Assembly: GCA_029168955.1 (NCBI GenBank)
Contig: JAPDOI010000183.1
Location: forward strand, 529,501-593,500
Length of the DNA: 64,000 nt
Source: Aplectana chamaeleonis
Taxonomy: Eukaryota; Nematoda; Chromadorea; Rhabditida; Cosmocercidae
Reading direction: 5' to 3'
Below the pieces are notes generated by a model. It was not told the DNA's origin and ran no database searches. It saw only the letters and a list, made by a program, of their open reading frames with translations. A program made the translations under genes and the position numbers. Of the stretch, positions 1-12,662 are shown piece after piece. The number at the start of each line of letters is the position of its first letter. The first letter of the stretch is position 1.

Positions 1-964
1 GGCTATACGTCGTTTAATTGTGAAGGTGATGAAGTGTAATAGCCTTATCCAGCTCCTGGGACAGCACCACAAGCTCTCCTCCTTTGTCACTGACGCTGAT
101 TATCAGGGCGCCGGACGCTGAGAGATCCCTCAATTCTCGTGAAGCCCGTTTTTTTTTGAGCGCCAAGGTTGCAAACCCTGCGTTTACTGGTAAAACGCTG
201 CAGTGCCATCAGCAGAGAATTGGAAAATATGCGAAATTTTGAATCTATTGTACTGTCAAGATCTTGCGGCTTGAGGAAACTGCTGGGGAAAGGAGGAATC
301 TGAACCGCTAAGGTACTAACGAAACCCTGACCATTAACCCGGGCGTCGATTTTTGCCTGTCCTCGCCGACGATCTTGCAATGCCTGGAGGCTGCCAACGA
401 TTTTCCGTGAGACGCTGTGACAGAGGCATTGTTTAGGAGCGAAACTTGGACCCAAGTTCGATAAGGAAAGCGCGCCGCTAGATAAATTGTGTCACCAATG
501 ACTGAAACCCGTGGCCTACGCTCTTCCTCCTCTATCCGTCCATTTTCGAGGTTTGATAATAAGGTTGTGCCTAAATCACCATTAACACTACTGTCCAGCT
601 TGCAATCAAGCAACACACTGAACTTTCTCTGCAGTCTTACTTTAACGCTAGAACGAATAGAATCACAAATGTCTCTTGACTCACGCACAATTCTCCTCCA
701 GAGGTGAATCGCCACGTAACGTTCACAACACAATTCTTTAGAAATACATCTCCTGAGCATAGAATACATGATATCTTGCTTGCTCTGTAGAGCCGTCTTC
801 AGAATGCGCATTTCGATAGCGTGGAGTCGTTTTCTGTCTTTTAGCTGACCGCAAACTCGATACAGATGTTTTGACGAGATAAAGTTCGGAGTTACTCCAA
901 TTACTGTTTTGTGGTGTGCTCGACTCAAGACGGGATGAACGCTTGCTTTGAGCTTCTGAAACAA
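1..964 (-). pseudogene. Penelope-like element, N-terminal and RT-start fragment
   Basis: Two overlapping open frames on the minus strand (964-308 and 455-87), continuing in a third frame off the left edge, read like the N-terminal part of nematode Penelope-like retroelement polyproteins: a basic helical region, then a GPSFAP motif, a TIDSKFRIFSNS-type stretch and, at about 90-50, SVSDKGGELVV at the entry to the reverse transcriptase domain. These elements pair a telomerase-like RT with a GIY-YIG endonuclease. The frame breaks at least twice, so this is a decayed copy truncated by the window edge. Identification rests on remembered family motifs, not on a search. A GIY-YIG remnant lies just downstream but on the other strand, so the two are not one intact element. 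Confidence 0.6.
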
Positions 965-1344
965 TAATCAGAGTATATAAAATTTACCCGCGAACCACGT
1001 GCGGGAAATTGGTAGGGTTTCCTGAATGTGCAGATTCGGAACGATCACGGAGTGCTTCAAACTAGGTGGTATCGTAAGCCAACTAGAAAAAAAAACATCA
1101 TCGTTCACTCACGTTCAGCTTATCCTAGGAGCACGAAAATGGCCATCGTGAACAACATGTTCAGAACAGCGGCAGGTGTATCTCCAAGTTGAGAAGAGAA
1201 GTCTACTTCGATGGAAATATCTAGACGTCTAGCGATCGAGAAAGGATACGACCAGTCAGTGTGAAACACAAGATCAGAGCGGCAACGTTCCGTCTTCGAG
1301 CTCCACGACGTTGAAAGAGCGAAAATATCATTTTGCCTGCCATT

Positions 1345-1868
1345 TGTTTTGGATGCTTTGAGCACAGAAGTTCGTGCCTGCATTCGTGAAGCGAATTTAC
1401 AGGATATGGTAAGATTAGAAGAAATACCACCTGCTAATCTTAAGATCAGCACACACAAAACCGCCTGTATGATCGCCTATGCACTACACCATCGTATGCT
1501 ATATGCCCTTTCGGGAACGGAGGCGGCTGTATGATATCTGGCGTTGTGTACCTGATTACTTGCCAGGCAGACCGCTTTGTGTACGAATGAAGGAGCACCT
1601 AGGTGGTCTACAAAAGTCCAAAACAGCCACACCTCTGGGAGACCACCGAGTGCGCGCTCACGGAAATGCATGCTTTGAGGTGGCGGTCATGATTTTATCA
1701 CGTGAGCCTGACATCGCGGCTCGCAGAGCCCTCGTAGTGTTTTGGATTGCGGCCAAAAATCCGAATATCAATCGCAAGGAGGAGCACATCGCATTCACTC
1801 AAGAGTTGTCACCTTACTTTGACCTGTGTGGGTTTGAGGACACGGATCAGCCACAAGCAATGCATTGA
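1345..1868 (+). pseudogene. Penelope-like GIY-YIG endonuclease fragment
   Basis: Successive plus-strand frames give the C-terminal part of a Penelope-like polyprotein: CIREANLQDMVRLEEIPPAN (1379-1438), then a cysteine-containing stretch with SGVVYLITCQADR, then RPLCVRMKEHLGGL and FWIAAKNPNINRKEEH ending at 1868. The fold normally has a tyrosine/glycine YIG motif just after the second cysteine pair; here the reading frame shifts and roughly ten residues holding that motif are missing, so the nuclease is dead. It runs opposite to the RT fragment at 1-964, implying an inversion or two separate insertions. The gap 965-1344 shows nothing recognisable. Confidence 0.65.
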
Positions 1869-4279
1869 GGTAATTAGTCCGCCACAGGCAGTACCTCGAG
1901 GTAATACAGGTAGTTTCCTGAATGTTTTTTCGATTTCCAGGCTCCGAAGAAGGCGATAGCGCCGAACGGTTAGCCGAGAAAATCTGTACTATCTCTGCTG
2001 GCAAGCTACAGAAGACTATTTGCTATTATATTGCAAAACTCAAGATTTAGAAAACTTTTCTCCCGCTCTCACTTCTGTGAAATTGATGGAGGAGAACACT
2101 AAGGGATCCTTTTAATTGCGAACAACACCTCAGCGTATGAAATTTCTCTGGTTTGTGAAGACTAATACGGAGAAACTTCAGCTCTGCCCTGAGGTCTATA
2201 TGTTATTACAAGGAGCACTGTGTTGCTGTAAGGCAAAGTTAAGCTAGCCCCGGGAAAGTAAGTAGGAATAGTGACGTCATCAAGAAACCCCTCACTAAGA
2301 AAGATTGAGCTTCTGCTTGTTGGTTGAACTTCTCTTTCTAGCCCGGTCCACATTTGCGAACAACAAACGAGTAAAGAATTCAAGAAGAGTGTGAAATTTT
2401 TTGACTGCGCCGCTCAGAAGACGTCCTATGCTGTGTTTAGAAAACTTTCTCAGAGAAAAGGATCCAAACTACTTGAGTAGTCGCCAGTAGGTGTTTTCAG
2501 CCCAGAGTATTACAAGGACTACTAAATTAGCCACCAAATCGTCCTACCCCTATTGTTGCGTCATCCTCTATTGTAGAACTACATCAATGTGCCGAGCTCG
2601 TTTCGTTTTCATTGACGCAAACGTAAAACTAATCTTCGCGGTTCAGGTTGCAGGAAAAGTGTTAGTTTATTGTGAGAGAAGCAATAGCGATGTGATCTTC
2701 CAACAAGAGTGATCGTGTGTTCACATTGCAGGGTCGACAATTTTCTATTCGGACACGTTTTTCTGCTGTGGCTCACAAAGGTTGTTGGCCTACCATAAGT
2801 CCCAATTTGTACTCTGTGGAATTTCCGCTCAGGGCTTTGTGAACTGTATTAACAACCTCATGTATATGTGAAATAAAATGGCTCTGCTCGATAAACCGTA
2901 AGATAAGTATCTCATAGAACATTTTCTTATCTTTTGGTGCGTCGGTATGTCCGATTGCCCGAGGTGCGGTACGCGGGTTCAGGCGGCACGTTTTTGAACA
3001 TCGCTGCGGTAGCAGCGATGTATGATGTCTGTTTGTAAAACCGAATCCCCATCCTGTATAGAAGGCGATTTTATGTATAATGTATGTTCGCCTGTTCACT
3101 GATCAGACGCGTATTAATGAAGGTGTTGTACATATATACGTATCTGTAAACAGTAGGTGTTCCACCGAAAGGGCTACAAAAGAAAACTGAAAAATGCTAT
3201 TACTGCTGACTTTGGATTGAGAAAACATCGATGCGATTTGGATGCTAGCAGCCCACGGCGCACTGGGAATTCCATAACGTGATGATCTCAGTGGTGAGAA
3301 GATCAATGCTGGGCAACTGACTCAGTTCCTACACTTTTGTCCCCATTAATTGTCAATAAATAAGAAAAGGGGAACGAGTCAATTGTAGGAAGATGCTTGG
3401 AAGGTTATTTTTGCATGCTCCTATATTTTTCCGACAAGCGGAATATGCGCATATTTAACAAAGAAGATTTGTGGTCAAATCCACTTTCGTATGCCCGATT
3501 TCTTATTGAGCGTGTTTTTCTTACCTTTCGTCCAAGCCTCTTTTCGGATGTGATGTGAGAGAAGAAAATGAAATTAAGAAAAAAGTTATAAGTAGAAAGG
3601 GTTGTGAATTTGACTCAATCGGCTGTTCGACAAGGTGCGCCGTCCCAATAGCTAGCCATGGCGGCATGCACGATGTTGAGCCGCGAGTGATTGAACCCAA
3701 TCTGTTTCTTCCCATTTTATCACTTGACAAACACAGCGCCTGCAATGCCAAGTGACTTCAGATACTCGTTCACCACATCTCCAGTTGGGATGACGACATC
3801 AGTAAGCTCACGAGGCCAGTCGCGGTATGCCTACCTCTCTTCAAGCTTCAGAGATAAGCCTGCGCTACACTTTGAAAGCGTCAGAATCGTGCCGTATTTA
3901 GCAATCGTTTTGTGCAAGAGGCTAAGTTTGGCAAGGAAAGTGGGCGAGATCATACTCAGATACAACCGAAGGAGAACTCGAAATAACAACAGAAAGGCGT
4001 TGAGTCCACTCGACAGCGTAGGTTGCGGGTCGTCATCCATTGGACAGGATGGAATACACAGCGGAATGTTTTTTTACTGTTTTCGCATTTGCTTCTATAT
4101 TGTTTTCGTATTGTTTGTCAGTTCAGCGTGGCATAACGTAGAGATGAGTTCGTCAATAGCGAAGACCCTGTACGCTCTTCGACATCAGCATTTGAATTCT
4201 AGGCTCTGCTGTTAACTCTTCCTCGAAAGGTGAGCCGGCCGAAAATTGTGATGATTCAGCATCTTGTAGTCTGCATAGG
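1869..4279. other. No recognisable gene
   Basis: About 2.4 kb with only scattered short open frames on both strands, none with a domain I recognise and none with paired splice signals that extend them. No tandem or inverted repeat is obvious by eye. Confidence 0.5.
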
Positions 4280-4831
4280 ATGTTAAAGGCATCGTACGCG
4301 CTGAAATCCACTTTCCATTTTTTATGCTCAATCCCTTCCTCGGGCCCCTGTGAGAACGTACAACGAGCTTGGCTGCTTAAAAACGTACCATTTTGAGCAT
4401 AAAGGAAGTGGAAAGTAGGGGATTCCGTCAAAAGGGGCCGGCCCTTCCGTCAGTCATTTGGCACTTTCGCAATATTTGAGCAGAACGTCGTGTCGCTAAG
4501 TACAGGGCATGCCACTGTACGCTGACGCACCGTCGAACGAAAGTGGCACTATCGACTGGAAATTTCTCGTCACATAACGAGCGATTGCTTCCAACGCTGC
4601 GCCAATGGACGAATTGTAGAACTGTTCCTTGCGCACTCCGCGTAACTATCCCGAGTCGATGCCGGCGCGAATTTCAAATGATTCTCAGAAGTTTTTTTAA
4701 AACGTTTTTTCTTGAAAAGTTAACGTTTTTGAGCGGGCTTTTCGCTACCTTTAGTCTCTATAGGGGGCTAACAACTCAAAAACGCTCAAAAACGAAACAT
4801 GGATTTCAGCGCGTACGATGCCTCTAACATG
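4280..4831. mobile_element. Inverted-repeat element, MITE/foldback type
   Basis: The sequence around 4287-4310 (core ATCGTACGCGCTGAAATCCA) recurs inverted at 4800-4822, giving terminal inverted repeats of about 30 bp around a 0.5-kb interior. Smaller inverted motifs lie inside (a CCACTTTCC/GGAAGTGG pair at 4310-4410 and CTCAAAAACG runs near 4730-4795). No coding capacity, so non-autonomous. Confidence 0.55.
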
Positions 4832-5970
4832 CCTTCATGCTGCCTACAGCCTGCACATATGTAGATAAATGTTCGCATAAGGGTCGTCTCCCATTTCATG
4901 GAAGCATTTCTCTTATCCATTTCCTGTCTTTTGCTACACTTCAACTTCCTACACAAGTGTAAGCTGTTTCGAGTTGGTCAAGTGCTGCGGATCTCGCTCA
5001 ATTGCTCAAATCACTGTTTGTTTCATAACCCCACAGCAACAAAGGCCTCTCACCATGGCTTCTTTCACACTTGCCGCGATTTCTAGAGATCCATGTATGT
5101 TTTGAATGTTATTGGTTGAGTTCGGTTTATCAATAATTCGCGCTCTAAATTTCTCGAACGCATAAGAAGACTTGAAAAAATTAATTTGAACTATCCAGTC
5201 AGAACTAAAGCTAGTACTAAAGCTTACAAACTTACCCAGGAGCTACATAGACATTGCGACTCGAATATTGTAAGCATTCTATAGTCATTCTGCTGTGCAC
5301 TCTGAGAGAGTTTTAGAGTAATAGCTTCGAGTTTCTAGATGGAAAAGTTTGTTCCTTCAATGTTTTGGGTTTTTGTATTTTTTTGCCCCATTTGGAAGAG
5401 GCAAGGAATATTCGAGCAAGGATTGTCCGTGAGCGGGACTGTACCTACAATTTTATAGCATTTCAAAACAACTATGCAACAATTGTCATGAAAGCATAGT
5501 TTCCTAAGGTTTCGGGGCATCTACAAAACAATCCCTATTTTTTCGTCGTTGTTTCACTCCTATACAGCTTCGCTGATAGCCTAGCTTTAGTTTTAATTCT
5601 TGCGGTGCTCAAGGCATACGTCATGAAATCGACCACTAAAAAAGGAGATAAAACTGTAATCAATGAACGGATACAAAACAGATAAAAGAAACGTGACACC
5701 TCTGCTGCTATGCGCTTAAAGGACACGAAACTGCGAGAGGTAGGTAGAAATTCAAGACGAAGTGAAAGAAAGTTGGAGCCCGCTCTACATGTGAACAAAT
5801 TTGATCTAAGTTGAGACTTGGGTATGCCATATTTGTCCCCATGCTAGTCAAAAATATGATTTATTTAGAAAAGTTTCAAGAAAACTAGACAGTCCATTTA
5901 TGACCTATTTCTCAGTTCCCTATTTTAGTTTCATGGAATGCCGGGCTAAATGTACGCCGCGACTTTGTAC
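4832..5970. other. No recognisable gene
   Basis: AT-rich sequence with short unrelated open frames only. Nothing supported beyond being the upstream flank of the secreted-peptide paralogue at 6.0 kb. Confidence 0.4.
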
Positions 5971-5977
5971 GGAGAGG

Positions 5978-5987
5978 CTTTATATCA
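5978..5987 (+). promoter_or_regulatory. TATA box of secreted-peptide paralogue
   Basis: CTTTATATCA lies 46-55 nt before the ATG at 6033. The surrounding block (GACTT, ACGG, GCT then TATA) aligns with the promoter of the related gene at 17.25 kb, which is why I accept it. Confidence 0.45.
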
Positions 5988-6032
5988 TTGTATGAATAAG
6001 TGCTACAAAATGACAGCGGAATTTCAGGGCAA

Positions 6033-7758
6033 ATGTGTTGTTTTCTGTGGTGCCTTGTAGCGTTTATCGCTAGCAACATAATCATGGTCGATGCGAATGT
6101 GGAATGTCCCGGAGTACACTGCGTATCATAAAGGTAGGACTCCCCTTGAATTTGTCGGTCTCGTGTTTCTCGAGCAGAATAGATCTTTTCTGTCAATACT
6201 ACTGTGATCAGAATGTAAAATAACCCCTGTATACCTCTTTCAGGTTAGATTGAATGTTTGTGCACTTTTCTAGAATAAATTTATGTTTTAAATTGCGTGT
6301 CAAAAAGATAGGACACCCGGGCTAAATCGGATTTCTCGTCCGATAGAATTGTGCGATCCCAAACCTGATGGTCTATAGGCCTTCCTCGCATCTTTACTGC
6401 AACAAATACTTGATTTTGTATACTTTTGACCAGAATGATCTGCCCTAGAATGTCGGTCTTGCTCTATTTCACACTTATGTCCTGTTGGAGCGCAGAAATC
6501 GAGGGAATGCGACAGTCATTTGCTCAGACTCGACAAACTGAAATATCCCAGAGATTTTTCATTTTGTTGAAATTAGAAACTAAGACTATTCACTTTGGAC
6601 AAGATAGTGGTTGCCGAGCAAAGAAGCCGACCTCAGACTTTCTGGTTGTCCGGCTAGAAACTGCAACTTTGTCGCCCGGAAACGTGGGGAAATGAAAGTA
6701 GGTAATACTCTCATACCCTGTGGTATTCACTGGAGATCATGTGACTGCTGGCGAACGCAAGCTGCAGACGTCCTTGACGGGCGAATTATCTGACAGATTA
6801 TGGGAGATCTGTGACCGCAGTTCCTATGGCTAAGGTGAACAGTTACTTAGACTATTTGTGTATAGGCGATGGTTTCTAATGAAAAGGAGTCTTTCTTCAA
6901 TTGGTCTGATGGTCGGAAGTGCTACTAAAGCAATTCGAGGGTAGGTGCTGTCCATTTTAGCCTTCAGAACTCCGAACGTAGATCTCTTATATATATTCCG
7001 TCAGAGCTTTTGCCCGTAAGGACGTTTGCAGCTTGCGTTCGCCAGCAGTCGGATGAACTCCACTGAGTACCAGAGGAAATCAGAGTAACACCTACTTTCA
7101 TTTCCCCACGTTTTCCGGCGACAAGGTTACAGTTTCTAGCCGGACAACTAGAAAGTTCACGTGAGCAGGTCTGAAGTTGGCTTCCTTGCTCAGCAATAAC
7201 TATCTTGTCCAGAGTGGCTACTCTACCTTTCTGATCTCAACAGAATGAAGAATCTCTGGGATATCTAGGTTTGTCGGGTCTGAGCAGAGGGCCGGCGATT
7301 TCTCTTGATTTCTGCGCTCCGACAGGAAACAACTGAGAAATGGTGCAAGATCCAGTTCCGAAGGCAGATCAGTTCGGTCGAAAATGCAAAATCGCGTATT
7401 TGTTGCAGTAAAGGTGCGAAGAAGTTCTAAAGGTCATTAGATTCGAGATCGCACACATTTATCGAACTAGAAATCCGATTTAACCCAGGGATGTCTTATC
7501 TTTTTGATACGCGATTTAAAACATAAATTTAATATATAAAATACACAAAAATTCGATCTAACCCAAAAAAACGTATACGGGGGTCATTTCATATTCTGAT
7601 CACAGTAGTGTTGACGAAAATGATCTATCCTGCTTAACAAACACGAGACCTACAACTTCAGGGGGTGTCCTATCTTTATGATACGCAGTGTAGAGGGTCT
7701 CACTCATGAATCCTATCGAACCGAGGCTTGCTACAAGAGTCCATGGTACAGTTGTTAG
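6033..7758 (+). pseudogene. Secreted peptide paralogue split by transposon
   Basis: ATG 6033 opens a frame starting MCCFLWCLVAFIASNIIM, a signal-peptide-like stretch that aligns with the start of the 17.3-kb gene (shared CLVA, IA, N spacing and nearly identical codons). The frame is broken at TA 6115-6116 by a 1.57-kb mariner-type foldback element; after the second TA (7691-7692) the original frame resumes with two more cysteines and stops at 7756-7758. The splice donor seen in the paralogue has no counterpart here, so the copy is probably non-functional. Function unknown; I see no basis to call it a toxin or antimicrobial peptide. Confidence 0.5.
6117..7690. mobile_element. Tc1/mariner-type foldback element, TA target site
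   Basis: Ends read CACTGCGTATCATAAAG and its inverse, flanked on both sides by TA (6115-6116, 7691-7692), the Tc1/mariner duplication. The two arms (about 6117-6795 and 7010-7690) are long inverted copies of one another with scattered differences. A second copy of the terminal motif (GCGTGTCAAAAAGATAGGAC, near 6294) lies inside each arm, suggesting one element inside another or a duplicated end. No transposase is visible in the 0.2-kb centre. Confidence 0.7.
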
Positions 7759-7856
7759 CCCCACCGTTCCTTTTCCAAAGATTCTGCTGCGCCGCAAACC
7801 GGTCTAACTACCTGGCCCACGCAGTGACATCACCCCTTCTTTTGCAATGTACACTG

Positions 7857-7973
7857 TGGCGGTATTCATAAAACTACGGGCCTTCTGGGAGGGTCTGAAT
7901 TCCGCCCGCCGCAGACATCGATTGGTTCTTGAAACGTTTCCGAGAGATTCCCGTAGTTTCATGAATACGGCCC
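7857..7973. mobile_element. 117-bp MITE, family A, CTG duplication
   Basis: Starts TGGCGGTATTCATAAAACT and ends with the inverse (CCCGTAGTTTCATGAATACGG region). CTG is present at 7854-7856 and 7974-7976, a 3-bp target duplication. The ends match those of the 24.8-kb unit at 30218-55016 and of the MITE at 19236, so this looks like a short non-autonomous relative. Confidence 0.75.
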
Positions 7974-8300
7974 CTGGAGAAGTCCCTTGCCTTCTTTGCG
8001 TGCGGAGCGATGGATGAGACAGCGAGAGAGCGGACAGGAGACGGAATAAGTAGTTTGCTATGAATGATAGTAATTTCGTTTCTATACAGGCTGTGTGAAG
8101 GTCAAACTGCCTTTCTGCCTCATATCACTGCGTTGTTTTATTCTCAGGTCATAAAGTATCCCATGGTCTTTATTTTGATCATCCATCTCTTCTTTCAGGG
8201 TTTCACGTGGGTGGTCTGCGATACCTTCTTCGGTATACATAATTACATGTGAGGATGACCGTCGCACTAGATAATTTGACTGGAAGTTAAGAAGAATAAA

Positions 8301-8732
8301 GGCAGCGTCCATACGTAGCGAAAGCGGGCGTTCCCGCTGTTGTTCGCCTCTCGACGCTCCTCAACGCTGGAGCAGCCCTTGCACGCAAATGAACACAGGC
8401 AAACACCCTTACCTCGTGTTTATTCGATTGAAAATGTTTGATCGGGTGATCAACCGCTCGAGTCGGCGCAACGGCAGATGATTTCGATTTCCGTGGTGGG
8501 ATTATGGAAAAGAAGGACAGCAGTTTTGCTATAGGTTTAATGTCACATGCTTTAGTGAGGAAGCAGTAAGCTTGAAACGTGCTGCTTGCTTCGTGGTGCA
8601 GGCTTAAGCGAGCGAGAGCGAGCGGGCGAGGGCGCGCGAGAAGGAACGCCTGTGAGCGGCTAGCGAATCGTGTGCCCACGATGACCATCGATTTTGCGTA
8701 ATCGCACGCTCTCGTCACGTGTGGACGGAGCC
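8301..8732. mobile_element. 432-bp MITE with GGC/GCC ends
   Basis: Left end GGCAGCGTCCATACG and right end CGTGTGGACGGAGCC are inverted copies; TAAA flanks both sides (8297-8300, 8733-8736). The 150-codon minus-strand open frame here lies wholly within the element and looks accidental (GC-rich, arginine/alanine-rich). Confidence 0.6.
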
Positions 8733-8991
8733 TAAACATATTCGCACTTCTGTACTTGCGTAATTACGCAGACAAAGACGCGTGATACCTGCACGTTGCG
8801 CTCAGAAAATACAGCTTAGAGCTCGCCGTTTCCTTAAAGGCAGTGTTCCCGATAAGAAAATTTGTCTCAGTTTCCCCTAGGAATGGGTAGTGGAGGGGCA
8901 CACTGTAACGTAGACGTTGAAAGAACGCATTGAAATGAGCCAGGAAGAGCTCCAAAAGAGCCTGAAGTTGCCACTTTGAGCGCAAGGCAGA

Positions 8992-9645
8992 CTTAAAGGC
9001 AGCTAACACGCTCGCAAGCATAGTCGAGATAACTGCATAGATAGGTCCGCACGGCCCGTACTATGTCGTCAACGACGTTTGAAGCGCTGAAAACTGTCCA
9101 GAATGACAATGTTTGAGCAATCTTGCCTTCCACGCCCGTATTTTCACACCCCTTCGAGTAACAGAATGAGAATCGATACTTGTGAAAACGTGTGATAATT
9201 GAGAGTGATAGCACTATCAAATGGGAGTGCACGAGAGAAATAGGTTGGTTTACTTGAGTATAACATGTCTGCATACCTATTGAATCTCGTCCACTTTCGA
9301 GAATGCCGCTCTGCTTTGGCTGACCTCTTGAAATGGAGGATTTTATCAGTGCACAAACATGTTATATTGAGGTAAATCGAGTTTTTTCTCTACTGCACTC
9401 CTTTTTTATAGTGCTATCATTCTAAGTTATCACATGTTTTCTCATGTATCGATTCTCATTCTGTTACTCGAAGGGGTGGGAAAATACGGGCGTGGAAGGC
9501 AAGATTGCTCAAACATTGTCAAATATTGTCATCCTGGACAGTTTTCAGCGCTCCAAACGTCGTTGACGACATAGTACGGGCCGTGCGGACCTATCTATGC
9601 TGTTATCTCGACTATGCTTGCGAGCGTGTATGCTGTCTTTAAAGA
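8992..9645. mobile_element. Foldback element with ~230-bp arms
   Basis: The arm 8992-9225 (with ACGCTCGCAAGCATAGTCGA) recurs inverted at about 9409-9645 with high identity, around a centre of about 180 bp. No coding capacity. Ends resemble CTTTAAAGACAGC but no clean target duplication is visible. Confidence 0.65.
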
Positions 9646-10057
9646 GCGCAATGCCCGCCTCCTAAGAGAGCAAATGAAAACTCGAGATCGTGAGATAAGC
9701 AATGGTTTCCAATCAATAGTCTCGTTTCTCCCTTCATTCTCAACTTCTCTCTTCACTCAAGTCAGCTCTCATACACCGGCTGCTAAAGACGGAAGTTACA
9801 AGCCTCGGACAACTCGTCTACCATGCTCCCCAGCTTAGTTTTGGAGGGACCATACCTCCTTTCCCAGAAGGTCTTCCACGATTCCAAAGACATCATTGGA
9901 CCGCTTCCAAGACGGGCAAAAAAAAACAGAGAAACAATTCTAATCGTGAACAGTGCCTTTAATCGGGCTCTACAGCGTGAAAAATCTATTTAGTACGGAA
10001 CGACACTATTTGCGTCGGACGCCATCATAACGGTGATGGTGATACCCGTAAAGGGAT
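9646..10057. other. No recognisable gene
   Basis: One short open frame follows on from the foldback arm. Nothing else supported. Confidence 0.3.
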
Positions 10058-10060
10058 TTA

Positions 10061-10171
10061 GGCCGAGATCTTACTTCCAGCGACGAGCGATGCGACGCAA
10101 TGCTTACCGACAATTGATATGCCTGATGTGCACTGTCGCTGTCGCTGGTCGCGGGAAGTATGATCCCGGCA
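10061..10171. mobile_element. 111-bp MITE, family C, TTA duplication
   Basis: Ends GGCCGAGATCTTACTT and AAGTATGATCCCGGC are inverted copies; TTA flanks both sides (10058-10060, 10172-10174). A second copy sits at 51907-52030 with TTC duplications. Three-base TWA-like duplications and GGCC ends suit the PIF/Harbinger group. Confidence 0.7.
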
Positions 10172-10174
10172 TTA

Positions 10175-11430
10175 GACTGAATTTGGTCTAAAACTGCGCG
10201 CGTATTAGACTGACTGCAAACAGGCGCGAGATTAGAATAAGCTTTAAATTAAATTGGACGCCTTGTACAGTGCTCTGCCACGTTTTACTAATGTGCTTGT
10301 GTTCGGATCAATAAGAAAAGTATGCGGTGGCTCGGGGTATATTCTCTTGGTAAATGATTGTGGCTGGATTCTCTCTTTGTCCATGCGATTGAGAAACTAA
10401 CACGTGATAGCGCTTAAGCCTTGTTTTTACTGCAGGCAATCGCAGCGGCGGTGCGGAGGACAACTATCACTTTTCCATCGCGCATGCTTCAAAAGTGGTG
10501 AAAATGTGATTGCTCTATGGCAAGCGTTGGCCATCGCTGCAACGCGGGCGCCTAATCCCCGATTTTAGTGCGAGACTCTAAATGCCACACGAGCAAACTC
10601 ATGTGGGATGTAATTCAGGACGAAAAAAAAATTCCATGAATCCTACACAGTCAATGTTCAGCAAAAACCAACGAAGTAGGGACATTTCAACAAGAATTAG
10701 CAGTAGACCAAAAACAACATCAATATCGATCATGGATTCAGGTCAATACCCAACTATTGTTTTAAGGCTTGGTTATCGCAGATTTCCAACTGTATTCCCC
10801 TCCTGCTCTCAGGGTAAAATAATAAATCTGCTATTATGCCTGGCGCATTGGAGAATTAATTTTTCTCCTTTTCTAGTGATAGATGTCCTCAAGGTACAAA
10901 ACTGCTCAAGATGAAGACCAGGGATGTGCGGAAAAACGTATTCTGCAAACAGAAAGCAGACAAGAAATCCAGTCTCACAGAAAACAAAAAAAAATCTTTG
11001 AATTTCAGGCAAAAATCAGAAAGCAGAAACAGAAAATTTCACAAAAATCAATAAATAATGTTCAGCAAATAATATTTGTGCTTTGTTACAGCGTACTTTT
11101 TACAAATTTTCCCGTGATAAACGATTCATTTGCACAAGTTTGAGAAATAAAATTAGCCAGAGGGAGAAAATTAATTTTCGAGAGTCAGCAGTTCTGCCAG
11201 GCAGATGATAAATGCAAAATGCCCCTCCAACCCCCCTTCTCCTCAAACAATAACACTTGATCACTTGATCAGGAGTTCAATATGTGCAAAGAGTACATAG
11301 TTTCAGTAGTAGCGGACTTTCCGTTCCCCAAGGTGCATATTTTAAAATTTATTCCAAGGTGATTGCTGGGTTGTGCACTTTACTACTCTTCAGCGCGCTA
11401 GAGTAACACGCGTACCTCACGAGTGTGCAG
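10175..11430. other. No recognisable gene
   Basis: Contains a few repeats of an ATTAGACTGA-like motif (10170-10240) and AT-rich, A-tract-rich sequence near 10.6-11.1 kb. The open frames are lysine/glutamine-rich low-complexity translations and not credible genes. Confidence 0.35.
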
Positions 11431-11433
11431 TGT

Positions 11434-11445
11434 GAGTATAAATGA
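11434..11445 (+). promoter_or_regulatory. Possible core promoter (TATA)
   Basis: GAGTATAAATGA is followed by a GC-rich leader, a pyrimidine tract with an AG acceptor at about 11540, and a short frame from ATG 11545 that stops after 23 codons. This could be a retroelement LTR/leader or a host promoter. Weak evidence only. Confidence 0.25.
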
Positions 11446-12511
11446 CCTGAAGCGCCGCTCGCTCCATCATAGCGGGTTCGCTCGTGTCTCTGCGACAGTT
11501 TCAACAACTACATACGGTTTCCGTTTTCATTTTAGTCTGACACATGAACCAGGCGGTTGGCCGTGCGAGGTTGGCGGCCTCAATGGAGAATGATGTTTCG
11601 ATTCGTGCGGGTTGATATACCATCGCAGGCCCGTGCACTCATAAGACTAAAATTATACATTTACATACATCTACACCCCATCACCAAATTCTCGACAATA
11701 CATCTTATTCTAATTCTGTGTCATCTTGCGCTGGAATGAGTCAAAATATAATTTTAGAATCTGTGCGAATGGCTCTGTTGGAACAAAAATTTGTCTAACT
11801 CCACCAAAGTGGTGACACTGGAGTATTGTCAGTGTCTACCAACGTGTAGAAAGCATTCATACTCGAACACCAAGCTTGTCAGGGTACGAATAGCGGGCGC
11901 TGAGTGGTGTCAAAGTACATTACCATCATTATTCCATAAAATCTGAGTTTTCGCGTTATTACTGTTTAGGATACCTTCTGAGGATATCATCAATTGTAAA
12001 TCTTTGAGTGAGGGTAACCACTACAAGATAGAGATTAGGTATCAGTTTCTTCAATCTCTACTGGGATACGCATCGCATTCGACGTATATTTCATAGAGAC
12101 TTGAATGCTTTTCAGACCTTTACAGTGACATGCGACTGTCAGTCGACTTCCCAGTCGGATCCTTTTTCTCCTAACATGGATCTAGTACCAGTTCGAAGAC
12201 TCCGTAGGGATGGTAGATCTGGTTAACTCTGGGCGAAGACCGACCACAACCGTGTCGAGCGTAGAGCTGCGAATCCTGCTACTACGCCACCCCATCTCGC
12301 ATAACCAGCATAGCGAAATAGACGTGTTAACTGCAGGGAACTGCAGAGAATGCGGGTGTTTGTTTTCAAACCTACAAATATGTTTACCTTCTATGAGCTC
12401 CGGGCACTTATCACTGAAGTAATAGCCACGAGTCGGAGTACACAATTTTTCTGTTTTCTGCCAAATTTTGCCTATTTTTACAGAAAACGAAAAACAAATG
12501 GGGTCTCTAGA

Positions 12512-12662
12512 GGCTATAAAATGGCGAAATTCACATGGTTCTTACGCGTGCTGGTGCGGAGCGGAAGTTAGAGACAGTGAGAGAGTGGAGGGCAGACGGA
12601 GACCCAGGCTTCGCGCGCGCAGCTCGCGCCTCGATTGATGTGAATTACGGCGTTTTATAAGG
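12512..12662. mobile_element. MITE, family B
   Basis: Ends CTATAAAATGGCGAAATTCACAT and the inverse ending CGTTTTATA enclose a GC-rich centre (TGCTGGTGCGGAGCGG, then CGCGCGCAGCTCGCG). Same family in opposite orientation as copies at 47011-47172 and 51862-52165. Confidence 0.65.

Noticed and set aside
8287..8739. 150-codon minus-strand frame
   Set aside because: Lies entirely within a 432-bp MITE with clear ends and a TAAA duplication.
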